A stretch of 64,000 nucleotides of DNA, taken from positions 8,239 through 72,238 of the forward strand of contig QAMW01000001.1 in NCBI GenBank assembly GCA_003150235.1. Reading direction: 5' to 3'. This stretch comes from Bacteroidales bacterium. Its GTDB lineage: Bacteria; Bacteroidota; Bacteroidia; Bacteroidales; Muribaculaceae. The position numbers were made by a program, and so were the translations under genes. Positions 1 to 8,480 of the stretch are shown one piece after another. The first letter of the stretch is position 1. The number at the start of each line of letters is the position of its first letter. Under the pieces are notes generated by a model. It searched no databases. It saw nothing but the letters and a program-made list of their open reading frames with translations, and was not told the DNA's origin.

Positions 1-778
1 AGGTTGATCTGCGATTCATCGCCGCTTTCATTGCGCGTGATAATATGTGTACCTCCGATTGTCGGCTGCGCGTACAGGGCATCGGCTATCAGGTCGTTGT
101 CGTTTGTCGTAAGGAAGTTGAGGCGTGTTGTGATGTCGTAGACACACCGGTCAAGCAGCAGACCGTTATTGTCGATGAGCACCACGTGGTCGAGCAGGCG
201 GTCGATGTCAAGTACCTGATGTGTCGAGATGATTATTGTGCGCTCGTCGGTCATGTTGGATGCTATGAATTTGCGGAACGAGCTTTTGCCCGGTATGTCG
301 AGACCGTTGGTAGGCTCGTCGAGCAACAGCAGGGAAGTGTTGCAGGCGAGGGCGAAGCACATGAACGCCTTTTTCTTCTGCCCCATTGACAGTTCTCCGA
401 GATTGATGTCGGGCGACATATCGAAGATGTCGAGATGTCGGCGCATATCCTCATGTGAAAATCGCGGATAAAAGGGCGCGTTACATTTTATATATGAGCT
501 GAAACTCATCGAAGGGAGTGCAAACTCTTCAGGCACAAGAAACATGTCACTAAGCGTTGACGGCAAGCGCTTGCGGGTGTATCAGTACCGTTGAAAAGCA
601 CATTGCCCCGCTGAGGAAAGAGCAGTCCGGCAATGAGATAGAGCAGGGTGGACTTGCCTGTGCCGTTCTTGCCGAGCAGCCCGTAGACATTTCCTTCTGC
701 AATCTCCAGGCTGAAGTCGTCAAGGACGGGTCGTTTCGCTTTCGGATAAGAAAATGATAGTTGGTTTATTTTAAGCAT
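1..778 (-). pseudogene. ABC transporter ATP-binding protein, frameshifted and cut by the window edge
   Basis: This would be the ATPase subunit of an ABC exporter, hydrolysing ATP on the inner face of the membrane. The first frame (start 778) carries Walker A GLLGKNGTGKST at about residues 33-44, then drifts off-frame after about residue 67 and stops at 506. From about 577 leftwards another frame stays open to base 1. It carries the signature LGELSMGQKKK, Walker B LLLLDEPTNGLD and the H-loop ISTHQ. Joining the two needs one extra base (or two fewer) near the GGG at 575-577, which reads CCC in the gene strand. The joined product would be a normal-looking ABC ATPase of the kind paired with a separate permease, which is not in the window. 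It is either a true frameshift mutation or a sequencing error in a short C run. Confidence 0.8.
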
Positions 779-856
779 ACCGGTGTATTAGTTAAGTAGT
801 ACACCGCAAATGTAGACATAAATAATCAACTATCAAAATTTTTTAACAAAAAATCT

Positions 857-1612
857 TCAGATAACTTCCATGTTGGCGTTTAGTCGCTGACGCACAACCT
901 CATACATAATTACTCCGGCAGCCACCGATACGTTGAGCGACCCTATATGACCGAACTGCGGGATAGAGACGAAGGTGTCGCAAAGCTTCAGTACCTCCGG
1001 AGATATACCTGTGTCTTCCGCTCCCATCACTATTGCCACGGGCACAGTGTAGTCGACCTGAGTATAGTTTATGTCGACTTTCTCCGATGCTGCGACTATA
1101 CGGTAGCCGTTGTCTTTGAGGAAACGCACGGCTCCAGCAGTGCTGCGTTCGCGGCACACGGGCAGATGATGGAGCGCGCCCGCCGATGTCTTGACCGCGT
1201 CACCGCCTACCGACACGCTGCCATGTTCAGGAATGACGATAGCGTCGACTCCCGCACACTCGCATGTGCGTGCTATCGCGCCGAAATTGCGAACGTCGGT
1301 GATACCGTCGAGCACCACGATAAAAGGCAATACCCCGTCTTCATACAGCTGCGGCACAAGATGGTCGAGTCGGTGATAGGTGACAGCCGACAGCACAGCA
1401 ATCACTCCCTGATGATTCTTGCGTGTTATCTTGTTGAGTCGTTCGATGGGTACGCGTTGCGATAGTATGCGGTTGGCACGTATCATCCCGAACAGTTCAG
1501 AGGCAAGTTCGCCGTTGAGATCTTTCTTTATAAGTACCTTGTCAATATCTTTACCGGCTTCGATAGCCTCCATGACGGCACGTATGCCGAATATATAATC
1601 GCTTGAATCCAT
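857..1612 (-). CDS. rlmB: 23S rRNA (guanosine-2'-O-)-methyltransferase, TrmH/RlmB family
   Basis: This is a SPOUT-fold RNA 2'-O-methyltransferase that uses S-adenosylmethionine. In RlmB the target is G2251 in the peptidyl-transferase loop of 23S rRNA. The 251-residue length is normal. An N-terminal substrate-binding domain (about residues 1-75, starting SSDYIFGIRAVMEAIEAG) is followed by the knotted catalytic domain. Its three motifs are visible: NFGAIARTCECAGVDA, IVMGAEDTGIS and IGSLNVSVAAGVIMYE. The start lies 22 nt after the recN stop, so it is probably the last gene of the dnaN-to-rlmB run. The family call is secure. The exact methylated base is inferred from the family. Confidence 0.9.
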   Translation of the reverse strand: MDSSDYIFGIRAVMEAIEAGKDIDKVLIKKDLNGELASELFGMIRANRILSQRVPIERLNKITRKNHQGVIAVLSAVTYHRLDHLVPQLYEDGVLPFIVVLDGITDVRNFGAIARTCECAGVDAIVIPEHGSVSVGGDAVKTSAGALHHLPVCRERSTAGAVRFLKDNGYRIVAASEKVDINYTQVDYTVPVAIVMGAEDTGISPEVLKLCDTFVSIPQFGHIGSLNVSVAAGVIMYEVVRQRLNANMEVI

Positions 1613-1634
1613 ATATGGTTATGATGTAAAATTA

Positions 1635-3293
1635 TCAGATGTTTAACAGTGAACGGGCGTTGGCACGCGCAGCCTCGTCTACTTTAGAACCGCTCAGCAT
1701 CACTGCAAGTTCATCCACCCGGTCATCGGCGTTCAATTCGCGTATGCGGGTGTGGGTTGCCTCATCGTCATCCTCCTTATAGACTTTGAAATGGGCATTG
1801 CCTTTGGCGGCTACCTGCGGGAGATGGGTGATGGTGATTACCTGTATGTTGCGCGAGATGTCCTGCATCATTGCACCCATGCGGTTGGCGACATCGCCCG
1901 ACACTCCGGTGTCAACCTCGTCAAAGATGATTGACGGCAGTTGCATTTTTGTGGCTATGATAGCCTTGATTGACAGCATGAGGCGTGATATCTCGCCTCC
2001 CGAGGCTGTGCCGCCGACAGGCATCAGCGGTTGATTTTTGTTGAAGGCGAAGAGAAACTCAACCTTATCCATGCCTGTAGGAGTGAGCTCTCCCTGGCTG
2101 ACCTTTACCTGAGTGCGCAGATTTTTCATGCCGAGGGGCATCGCCGTCTCGCGTAATGTCTCTTCAAGACGTGCGGCTTCTTCGCCGCGGCGTTGCGAGA
2201 GTTCAAGTGCAAGCTGTTTTGCCGCCGCCTTTGCGCGGCGCGCCTCTTTTTCAAGCTCCTCAATGGTGAAGGTGCTGTTTTCGAGCTTGTCGAGCTTGTC
2301 ACGCAACTCTTCACGGAGGGTTATGAGTTCGCCGACGGTCGACACACGGTGTTTCTGCTGAAGTGAGTATATGGTGTTGAGGCGTGACTCGATTGCTTCC
2401 AGTTCTTCCGGATCAGCCTGAAATTCCTGGTCGTATGCCGACAGGGTCTCAGCAATGTCGCGCAGTTCGATGCGCACTGTCTCAAGGCGCTCGCTGATGT
2501 TGTCGGAGTCTTCAAGATACTGGCTCAGCTCCTCGCAGTAGTCGCTTGTCTCGGCAAGGAGTCCGAGGGCGTTATGGGTTCCCTCCGACAGCGAGTCGAG
2601 TGCGCCGCTCAGAGTACTCTTGATATCGGTGATGTTGGAAAGTATGTCGCGGTCATGTTCGAGCTGCTCCTGCTCGCCGTCGGTAAGTCCGAGTTCGTCA
2701 AGTTGTTCAAGTTGAAACCGTGTGAAATCCTCGTCATTTCGGTTTTGCTCGATAAGTTTTTTTGTGTCGTGCAGCCGTTTTAGTGTGTTACGGTATGCGG
2801 CATATCGGCGTGAGTATTCCGACAGCAGCTCGCCGTTGCCCGCGAGGTTGTCGATTACGCGCAGCTGAAATTCATCGGAGGTCAGCAACTGGTTTTGATG
2901 CTGGGAATGAATGTCGACAAGCTGCATCGCCACGTGGGAAAGCAAGTCGAGAGTCACCGGCGAGTCGTTGATGAATGCGCGCGACCTTCCTGCCGGCGCG
3001 ATTTCGCGGCGCAATATGCAGAGCGTGTCGTCCCACTCGATATCGTTGTCAAGACAGTATTCCTTCAGCTTGGGATATTTGCTTACTTCAAACGAAACCT
3101 CGATGACCGACTTCTTCCCGGAATCGCGCACCGCTTTCAAGTCGGCACGGCCTCCGAGTATTAGCGACAGCGCGCCGAGCATGATTGATTTACCGGCACC
3201 GGTCTCACCGGTAATGGTGTTGAACCCGTGGTGGAAATTGATGTCGACCGTGTCGATAAGGGCGTAATTGGATATATGTAGTGACTTAAGCAT
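1635..3293 (-). CDS. recN: DNA repair protein RecN
   Basis: RecN is an SMC-like ATPase that acts on DNA double-strand breaks. The protein has 552 residues, the usual length. Walker A GETGAGKS lies at residues 29-36. A long charged coiled-coil middle (about 155-370) is rich in Leu, Glu and Arg. The C-terminal half carries the ABC signature TASGGEISRLML, Walker B SIIFDEVDTGVSG and the switch ITITHLPQVAA. It starts 11 nt after the PorD-like gene and is followed 22 nt later by rlmB, so it is probably co-transcribed. No separate promoter or SOS-type operator is visible in front of it, which suggests expression with housekeeping genes. Confidence 0.95.
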   Translation of the reverse strand: MLKSLHISNYALIDTVDINFHHGFNTITGETGAGKSIMLGALSLILGGRADLKAVRDSGKKSVIEVSFEVSKYPKLKEYCLDNDIEWDDTLCILRREIAPAGRSRAFINDSPVTLDLLSHVAMQLVDIHSQHQNQLLTSDEFQLRVIDNLAGNGELLSEYSRRYAAYRNTLKRLHDTKKLIEQNRNDEDFTRFQLEQLDELGLTDGEQEQLEHDRDILSNITDIKSTLSGALDSLSEGTHNALGLLAETSDYCEELSQYLEDSDNISERLETVRIELRDIAETLSAYDQEFQADPEELEAIESRLNTIYSLQQKHRVSTVGELITLREELRDKLDKLENSTFTIEELEKEARRAKAAAKQLALELSQRRGEEAARLEETLRETAMPLGMKNLRTQVKVSQGELTPTGMDKVEFLFAFNKNQPLMPVGGTASGGEISRLMLSIKAIIATKMQLPSIIFDEVDTGVSGDVANRMGAMMQDISRNIQVITITHLPQVAAKGNAHFKVYKEDDDEATHTRIRELNADDRVDELAVMLSGSKVDEAARANARSLLNI

Positions 3294-3304
3294 GATCGAT
3301 ATTT

Positions 3305-4222
3305 TTATTTGTTGACACCGCGCTTTATCATATCGAGACGCTGTGTTTCGGTGGGATATATGGAATAGAGCAGTTCATACACACGTTTGCGCTCCTCTTC
3401 CGGCGCCTTGGTGTAGAGGTTGACAAGTTCATCGAGCTTGGCATCCTTGAACATCGACACACCTACCGCCATAGGCTGAGTCTCGTAGACGCTTTTCACG
3501 TAATCGAGTGTCGAAGTGATTTTTGCCCTCCCCTTGTCAGGGCTCATAGACATTTCGTCAAGTCCTGTGCGATGATATTCATAGAGAAGGTCACGCAATC
3601 CGGCTGTCGACTGCTCGGTGAAGGTATTGAGTACGGCGTTGCGGTTACGGTTGTCTTCAAACGCTTTCCATCCGCTTTCGCCCGATGACTGCGCCATCTG
3701 CACAACATTGCGGGCAAGCTGGTAGTAAGGATCGCCCCCGCGTGGCGAAAAACTGTCGAAGTCCATGCCGAGTATAAGGTAGACGTAGAAATTTATAATA
3801 GCAGTGAGATTGCTTTCCATCGAGTTTTCGGAAAATATCAGCGGCTCGCCTTCCTGATAATCAAATTCCAGTTTGTTGTCTTTGAAATTGAGCAGGGTGG
3901 TGGTGTAGGAGGAATTGTAGACGGGACGTGACGACTGCACCTGCAAGTCGCCGCTCATCGTCGGCTCCTCGTAAGTCTTTATGGTGAAAAACATCTTGCA
4001 CTCGATTTTCTCGGCGGGAGAAATCTGGGTGTTGGTCCATTTGCGGGTGTTCACATAGTCGGCAATCGCGCTTTCAAGGGTCTTGAACACCGAGGTGTTT
4101 GTGCCCTGTACCTGCGAGAAGTCGACCGTCACCTGGCAGTTGAGTTCCTGTGCTGAGAGGGATCGACTCGATGCCAGTGAGAGCAGAATAAAGATGAAGG
4201 TTGTTATGGTGTGTAATCTCAT
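3305..4222 (-). CDS. DUF4835 / PorD-family exported protein
   Basis: A 305-residue exported protein begins with a signal peptide (hydrophobic IFILLSLASSRSLSA, probable cleavage before QELNC). The mature part starts with the DUF4835 hallmark of a short beta-rich region around LNCQVTVDFSQVQGTN, and later has an aromatic stretch around YVYLILGMDFDSFSPRGGDPYY. DUF4835 is annotated as PorD, a type IX secretion-associated periplasmic protein of Bacteroidota. Its ATG overlaps the coaBC stop in an ATGA junction and recN follows 11 nt later, so translation is coupled to housekeeping genes. The family is recognised by pattern. The link to type IX secretion is family knowledge, but it fits the type IX-like C-termini elsewhere in the window. 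Confidence 0.75.
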   Translation of the reverse strand: MRLHTITTFIFILLSLASSRSLSAQELNCQVTVDFSQVQGTNTSVFKTLESAIADYVNTRKWTNTQISPAEKIECKMFFTIKTYEEPTMSGDLQVQSSRPVYNSSYTTTLLNFKDNKLEFDYQEGEPLIFSENSMESNLTAIINFYVYLILGMDFDSFSPRGGDPYYQLARNVVQMAQSSGESGWKAFEDNRNRNAVLNTFTEQSTAGLRDLLYEYHRTGLDEMSMSPDKGRAKITSTLDYVKSVYETQPMAVGVSMFKDAKLDELVNLYTKAPEEERKRVYELLYSIYPTETQRLDMIKRGVNK

Positions 4223-5418
4223 AGGGTTATAAGTGTGTCGATAATGTCGGCAGCTACCTCGCGCTTGCTTTTGAGCGCGAAAGATGTCTCGCCGCCATCG
4301 GCTGTGAATATGGTGATTTTATTGGTATCGGTGCCGAATCCCGCTCCCTTGTCGCGGAGCGAATTGAGCACAATCATGTCAAGATTCTTAGAGCGGAGCT
4401 TTGTCATGGCGTTGTCAAACTCATGGTCGGTCTCCAAGGCGAATCCGACCATCTTCTGTCCGGGGCGTTTTTTCATGCCGAGGGTCTTGGCGATGTCGGG
4501 GTTCTTGACAAGATGTATCACGGGCGGCTCGTTGCCTTCGCGCTTGATTTTTGTGGCGGCGCAGTCGGCGGCTGCGTAGTCGGCTACCGCTGCACACATC
4601 ACGGCGTAATCGACCGAGCCAAACCGTTCTTCACACGCCGCAAGCATTTCCCGCGCCGACTCTACCTTTACAAGGTCAATCGCCGGATGACGGGTCGTAA
4701 GGTCCACCGGACCGCTTACAAGCACTACCTCGGCTCCTCGGCTTGCGGCTTCCTCGGCGATAGCGTATCCCATCTTGCCTGTGCTGTAATTGCCGATAAA
4801 GCGCACGGGGTCGATTTTTTCATACGTGGGTCCTGCAGTGACAAGCATACGCTTCCCTCTCAAATCCTCCTTACGGGCAAAAAATGCCTCGATTATCTTG
4901 AATATGTTTTCCGGCTCCTCCATCCTTCCTTTTCCGACGAGATGGCTGGCAAGTTCGCCCGATGCCGGCTCGATGATGGTGTTGCCGTAGGAACGGAGCA
5001 AGTCGAGGTTGCGGGTCGTGGTAGGATGGGCAAACATGTCGAGATCCATCGCGGGAGCCACGAAGACCGGTGCTTTCGCCGACAGATAGGTGGTGATAAG
5101 CATATTGTCGGCGACTCCGTTTGCCATCTTGGAGATGGTAGAGGCTGTCGCGGGGGCTATCACCATTGCATCGGCCCATAGCCCGAGGTCGACATGGCTG
5201 TGCCATTCGCCGGTGTTGGCAGTGAAAAATTCGCTCACCACCGGCTTGCCGCTCAACGCCGACAGTGTGACGGGAGTTATAAACTCTTTTCCCGCAGGAG
5301 TCATGACCACCTGCACCTCGGCTCCCGCCTTGATGAAGAGCCGGAGCAGGGTGGCTGACTTGTAGGCGGCTATACCGCCCGATATTCCGAGTATGATATG
5401 TTTGCCTTTCATTGTCAT
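4219..5418 (-). CDS. coaBC: Bifunctional phosphopantothenoylcysteine decarboxylase / phosphopantothenate-cysteine ligase
   Basis: CoaBC carries out two successive steps of coenzyme A synthesis: it joins cysteine to phosphopantothenate and decarboxylates the product using FMN. The N-terminal flavoprotein half (to about residue 180) has GISGGIAAYKS, the His motif HVDLGLWADAMVIAPATA with downstream Asn residues, and the PAMDLDMF loop. The ligase half begins at about 188 with RMLVTAGPTYEKIDPVRFIGN, and KIKRE is near 285. The flap motif reads ELASHLVGKGRM, with Ser158 where the E. coli enzyme has its catalytic Cys (see findings). A second in-frame ATG lies two codons in, so the start could be 5412. 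It is 30 nt from the upstream exonuclease gene and overlaps the downstream gene by 4 nt. The window also holds coaE, the last CoA-pathway gene. Confidence 0.93.
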   Translation of the reverse strand: MTMKGKHIILGISGGIAAYKSATLLRLFIKAGAEVQVVMTPAGKEFITPVTLSALSGKPVVSEFFTANTGEWHSHVDLGLWADAMVIAPATASTISKMANGVADNMLITTYLSAKAPVFVAPAMDLDMFAHPTTTRNLDLLRSYGNTIIEPASGELASHLVGKGRMEEPENIFKIIEAFFARKEDLRGKRMLVTAGPTYEKIDPVRFIGNYSTGKMGYAIAEEAASRGAEVVLVSGPVDLTTRHPAIDLVKVESAREMLAACEERFGSVDYAVMCAAVADYAAADCAATKIKREGNEPPVIHLVKNPDIAKTLGMKKRPGQKMVGFALETDHEFDNAMTKLRSKNLDMIVLNSLRDKGAGFGTDTNKITIFTADGGETSFALKSKREVAADIIDTLITL

Positions 5419-5448
5419 TGCAGCAGTCCGCTGATATGGCGGTCTACA

Positions 5449-6210
5449 TTATCTTAAACGCATTCTTATGCGGGTTATTACCTGCTTGGTGTTTTCGGCA
5501 AATTCGCCTTGCATCATCCAGCTGTAATATCCGGGGTCGGTACGGAACACTTTCTCGACTTCCTCGCCCTTGTATTTGCCGAAATTGAATATTTCCTTGC
5601 CCGCCTCGTTGAAGATGATTCGTCCCATAAGGTCGGCGTTCTTGTTCATCGATGAAAATTCCGACAGAAACGCTATGTCGTTTTTAAGCGACGGATAGCG
5701 GTCGAGCTGCGCCTTTAGCACCTCGTAAGTGGCGCGGGTGTCGGCGTTTGCCGAATGTGCCTCGGTAAGGTCTTTCCCGCAGTAGAACTTGTAGGCGGCT
5801 ACAAGTGTGCGCTGTTCCATCTTGTGAAATATATTCTGTACGTCGACAAACTTATGACGCGCAAGGTCGATATTCACTCCCGCGTGGGAAAACTCCTGTA
5901 CGAGAAGCGGCACATCGAAGCGGTTGGAGTTGAACCCGGCGATGTCGCAGCCGAGAAACACCTGGGCAAGCTCTTTTGCCACCTGCTTGAACGTAGGGCA
6001 ATCTTTCACGTCATCATCAGTGATATGATGTATGGCGGTCGATTCCGGCGGGATGGGCATTTCGGGGTTTATGCGCAAAGTGCGCTCTATTTCCGCGCCG
6101 GAGGGCATAACCTTTATGTAGGAAATCTCTACTATCCTGTCACGCAACACATTGGTGCCGGTAGTCTCGAGATCGAAGAATACTATCGGATTTCTTAGGG
6201 CAAGTTCCAT
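5449..6210 (-). CDS. 3'-5' exonuclease, DnaQ / DNA polymerase III epsilon-like
   Basis: A DEDDh exonuclease that removes nucleotides from 3' ends. Exo I FFDLETTG holds the metal-binding Asp13 and Glu15. Exo II is IAGFNSNRFDVPLL, and Exo III is AHSANADTRATYEV with the catalytic His and Asp. The C-terminal 60 residues (from NFGKYKGEEVEKVF) form a small accessory domain common in Bacteroidota homologues. The length is 253 residues. It lies 12 nt downstream of dnaN, the sliding clamp, which supports a role in replication proofreading or repair. Whether it is the true epsilon subunit or a free exonuclease cannot be told from sequence alone. Confidence 0.88.
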   Translation of the reverse strand: MELALRNPIVFFDLETTGTNVLRDRIVEISYIKVMPSGAEIERTLRINPEMPIPPESTAIHHITDDDVKDCPTFKQVAKELAQVFLGCDIAGFNSNRFDVPLLVQEFSHAGVNIDLARHKFVDVQNIFHKMEQRTLVAAYKFYCGKDLTEAHSANADTRATYEVLKAQLDRYPSLKNDIAFLSEFSSMNKNADLMGRIIFNEAGKEIFNFGKYKGEEVEKVFRTDPGYYSWMMQGEFAENTKQVITRIRMRLR

Positions 6211-6222
6211 TATCGCAATAAT

Positions 6223-7353
6223 TTAGAAGTCGGTGACTGTCATGGGCATGAGGAGCATCAGCAGCTCGTCGCCCTCTTTTTCGTCGGATGGCAGGAACAC
6301 TCCCGGACGGCTCGGGTCTGACAGCTTGATTACAAGGTCGTCGGTAGAGATGGTGCCTGATATCTCGATAAGATAGGGCGCGCTGAAGCCGATTACCATC
6401 TCTTTGCCGGTGAAGTCGCAGGGCACTTCCTCGCGCGCTGAGGTACAGAAATTGTTGTCGGTGGCGCGCAGGGTCATCTTGTCGCTCTCGATTTTGAATT
6501 TTACCAGTCCGTGACCCTGGTCAACGAATACACCTACACGACGCACGGCGTTGAGGAATGAATGGCGGTCAACTGTTATCACATACGGGTTGTTGGTGGG
6601 GATTACGCGGTTGTAATCGGGGAACGAGCCCTTGATAAAGCGGCAGTTGAATTTGTAGGCGGCGCTTTCGAAGGTCACGCTCTTGGGCGATACGGTTACC
6701 TTGATTTCGCTTTCCTTGGCAAATACATTCTTGATTACGGTAGCGGGCTTGACCGGGAGGATAAACGAGCCTTCAAATCCCGGCTCGCCCACAGAGTTGC
6801 GGTAGCGCACAAGCTTGCGGGTGTCGGTTGCCACGAAAGTGATAGAGTCGGGCTTTATGTCCCAGAGAATACCCATCATCTGCGGGCGCAGGTCGTCATT
6901 GCCCACGGCGAAAAGCGTGTTGTCGATGCCTTTCAGTATCTGGTCGGCGGGATAGGTGAATTTAAATACACCGTCAGCATCGGTTGTGTCCTCGTTGGAG
7001 GGATACTCGTTGCCGTTGAGCGCAATGAACGCGTAATTACCGTTATTATATTTGATTTCTACAGAGAGATTGTCGTCGTTAATGGTAAATTCCATGCCCT
7101 GATCAGGCATCTCCTTAAGCAGGTCGACTATGCGCCGGGCATCGACACAGAACTTTCCTTCGCCTTCTGCATTCATCACCTCCAGACTCGCCACGAGTGT
7201 GTTTTCAAGGTCTGATGCCGTGATGGTCAGGGTGTTGTCGTTCAACTCAAACAGGAAGTTGTTGAGTACAGTCAAGGCGTTTTTGGAATTAATCACTTTG
7301 CTGACAGCCGATACATAGCTGTAAAGCGTCTTGCTGGAGACATTAAATTTCAT
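6223..7353 (-). CDS. dnaN: DNA polymerase III sliding clamp, beta subunit
   Basis: DnaN is the ring-shaped clamp that tethers the replicative polymerase to DNA. I chose the ATG at 7353 (376 residues, beginning MKFNVSSKTLYSYVSAVSKV), because this matches the family N-terminus. The frame stays open upstream for 24 more codons, but these are Cys- and aromatic-rich and lie over a likely promoter. Clamp features include SKVINSKNALTVLNNFLFEL in domain 1 and the C-terminal LLMLMPMTV that shapes the peptide-binding pocket. It heads the minus-strand run dnaN, exonuclease, coaBC, PorD-like, recN, rlmB. A TATTTTTG box on the minus strand at 7391-7398 is a plausible -7 element. dnaA is not adjacent. Confidence 0.95.
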   Translation of the reverse strand: MKFNVSSKTLYSYVSAVSKVINSKNALTVLNNFLFELNDNTLTITASDLENTLVASLEVMNAEGEGKFCVDARRIVDLLKEMPDQGMEFTINDDNLSVEIKYNNGNYAFIALNGNEYPSNEDTTDADGVFKFTYPADQILKGIDNTLFAVGNDDLRPQMMGILWDIKPDSITFVATDTRKLVRYRNSVGEPGFEGSFILPVKPATVIKNVFAKESEIKVTVSPKSVTFESAAYKFNCRFIKGSFPDYNRVIPTNNPYVITVDRHSFLNAVRRVGVFVDQGHGLVKFKIESDKMTLRATDNNFCTSAREEVPCDFTGKEMVIGFSAPYLIEISGTISTDDLVIKLSDPSRPGVFLPSDEKEGDELLMLLMPMTVTDF

Positions 7354-7390
7354 GATTATATGATTTGGATTATACTTTTCTATTAACTTA

Positions 7391-7398
7391 CAAAAATA
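7391..7398 (-). promoter_or_regulatory. Putative -7 element for dnaN
   Basis: The minus strand reads TATTTTTG, which fits the Bacteroidota TAnnTTTG -7 consensus, about 38 nt before the dnaN ATG. No clear TTTG is seen at the right spacing upstream, so support is partial. Confidence 0.4.
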
Positions 7399-7434
7399 GC
7401 AATTTATTCTCACATTCCCCCACAATTCCCCCGA

Positions 7435-8052
7435 TTAATTTCTCCCGCTGTCATTCTGTCCCTTCGGACGAGTCGGACGAGTCTGACATGTCTGACACGT
7501 CTGACAGCCATTGTTACGATAATTGATTCGGGCACGATACATTTGCTCTTTGATTCCGCCTTGTTCAAGAAACTGATGCTGTTGCCGTTCAATAAGCTTT
7601 CGTAGCAGATATGTCGTCTGATTAATCAATGTGATACAGAGGTTACAATATTCCTCTGCATTCAATCCGGTGGCAAATCTGGTCGGAGCCTTTTCAAATT
7701 CAGGACTTTTAAGGTATTCTCTTAATTTTATAGTGCGAGGATGCGATTTATTCCATTGGGATAATTTATGTTGTCTCAGGTAATCCTCATAGTCGAGTAA
7801 AAGTTCCTCAAGCGAAGCTTTTGCTACGTTTGTTAATTTGATTTCGGTCTCTTTTGACGTCCTTGACGCTTCACTGCCTTCGGCGATGTTTTGTTTACCG
7901 CTACGTGCTGCTTGCTCGATTTGATCGCGTGTGCGACTCCCTTGGCGCACGAATTTTTCTGCAAAAATCATAGTGAGGTCAAGGATTATTTCAGATAGGT
8001 GAAATGCTTTCAGCTTGCGATAACCACCGGCAGGAGGTAGGAAGGTGTTCAT
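7435..8052 (-). CDS. Four-helix-bundle protein (23S rRNA intervening-sequence family) with repeat tail
   Basis: A 205-residue protein of the small four-helix-bundle family first found in 23S rRNA intervening sequences. The conserved core includes LDLTMIFAEKFVRQGSRTRD, then IEQAARSGKQNIAEGS, then KETEIKLTNVAKASLEELLLDYEDYL; the last two are the family's most recognisable helices. After about residue 180 the protein ends in a Cys/Gln/Thr then Arg/Pro tail, CQTCQTCQTRPTRPKGQ. This tail is encoded by a 9-bp repeat at 7465-7507. The biochemical role of the family is unknown. It is transcribed towards dnaN from its own -7 box (8099-8106) and is isolated from other genes. Confidence 0.75.
   Translation of the reverse strand: MNTFLPPAGGYRKLKAFHLSEIILDLTMIFAEKFVRQGSRTRDQIEQAARSGKQNIAEGSEASRTSKETEIKLTNVAKASLEELLLDYEDYLRQHKLSQWNKSHPRTIKLREYLKSPEFEKAPTRFATGLNAEEYCNLCITLINQTTYLLRKLIERQQHQFLEQGGIKEQMYRARINYRNNGCQTCQTCQTRPTRPKGQNDSGRN
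7465..7507. repeat. 9-bp tandem repeat (about 4.8 copies) in the tail of the four-helix-bundle gene
   Basis: On the plus strand the units are CGGACGAGT, CGGACGAGT, CTGACATGT, CTGACACGT and CTGACAG. Being a multiple of three, the repeat adds three-residue units (read on the minus strand as Cys-Gln-Thr and Arg-Pro-Thr) without breaking the frame, so copy number could vary between strains. Confidence 0.85.
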
Positions 8053-8098
8053 TTGGTAATTATTTTATAGGTTAGACTTTGGTGTATCCTCCATTTCT

Positions 8099-8106
8099 CA
8101 AAGATA
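8099..8106 (-). promoter_or_regulatory. Putative -7 element for the four-helix-bundle gene
   Basis: The minus strand reads TATCTTTG, a perfect TAnnTTTG match, 46 nt before the start codon. No clear -33 TTTG is seen. Confidence 0.45.
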
Positions 8107-8185
8107 CAAATAAATTTCGTGATGCGTGTAAAATTGGTTTGGAATCTTTCTTGCGCATTTTTGATTATCTATTTTTCGGAAAAGA

Positions 8186-8216
8186 TTTGATTTTATTGAA
8201 TAAAGTACTATCTTTG
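8186..8216 (+). promoter_or_regulatory. Bacteroidota-type promoter of the structured leader and beta-helix operon
   Basis: TTTG at 8186-8189, 19 nt, then TATCTTTG at 8209-8216 match the Bacteroidota primary sigma consensus exactly. Transcription would start near 8222, about 330 nt before the first ATG, leaving a long leader filled by the RNA element. Confidence 0.75.
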
Positions 8217-8480
8217 CCTTTACCGTCATCAGCCTAAAGTGGCGGAGCGGTATTTTTATTTATTTTAAAGGACGTTTTCAGCGTTTGTCAAGTCAACTCA
8301 AACTTCGCAACTTTGACCCCATGACCGCGACAAAAGCAACGAAATCGTCTGCGTTGTGTATTCATTCCCGAAAGGGCATGTTATATACGGGCGTGGGCTG
8401 ACGACGTTGCTTATCCGTCATGGGAGGCAATGCGAAGGCCTGAGTTGAGGATAAGCAAAGATGAGTTTCCCACGTCTTTT
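8217..8480 (+). ncRNA. Candidate structured RNA, copy A (leader or small RNA of about 260 nt)
   Basis: The 500 bases between the four-helix-bundle gene and the next ATG hold a strongly base-paired region. Stems seen are TACCG/CGGTA (8221-8225 with 8248-8252), CAACG/CGTTG (8337-8341 with 8352-8356), and GTGTAT/ATATAC (8356-8361 with 8383-8388) around a CCC-GAAA-GGG hairpin. An outer stem 8390-8397 with 8469-8476 encloses a perfect 10-bp stem TTGCTTATCC/GGATAAGCAA (8407-8416 with 8449-8458) and an apical AGGC/GCCT hairpin. The outer stem is followed by TTTT, as in an intrinsic terminator. A second element with the same order of stems lies at 26832-27099. It does not match the SAM, TPP, cobalamin, c-di-GMP-I or fluoride riboswitch patterns I know. 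It may belong to a known Bacteroidales RNA family such as Bacteroidales-1. Confidence 0.65.

Noticed and set aside
4423..5181. 252-codon open frame antisense to coaBC
   Set aside because: It is a shadow of a well-supported gene; the product is low-complexity and His/Cys-rich with no motif.
8217..8480. Known riboswitch (SAM, TPP, cobalamin, c-di-GMP-I, fluoride) or SRP RNA
   Set aside because: The signature cores of these families, as I know them, are not present. Other Rfam families could not be excluded without a search.
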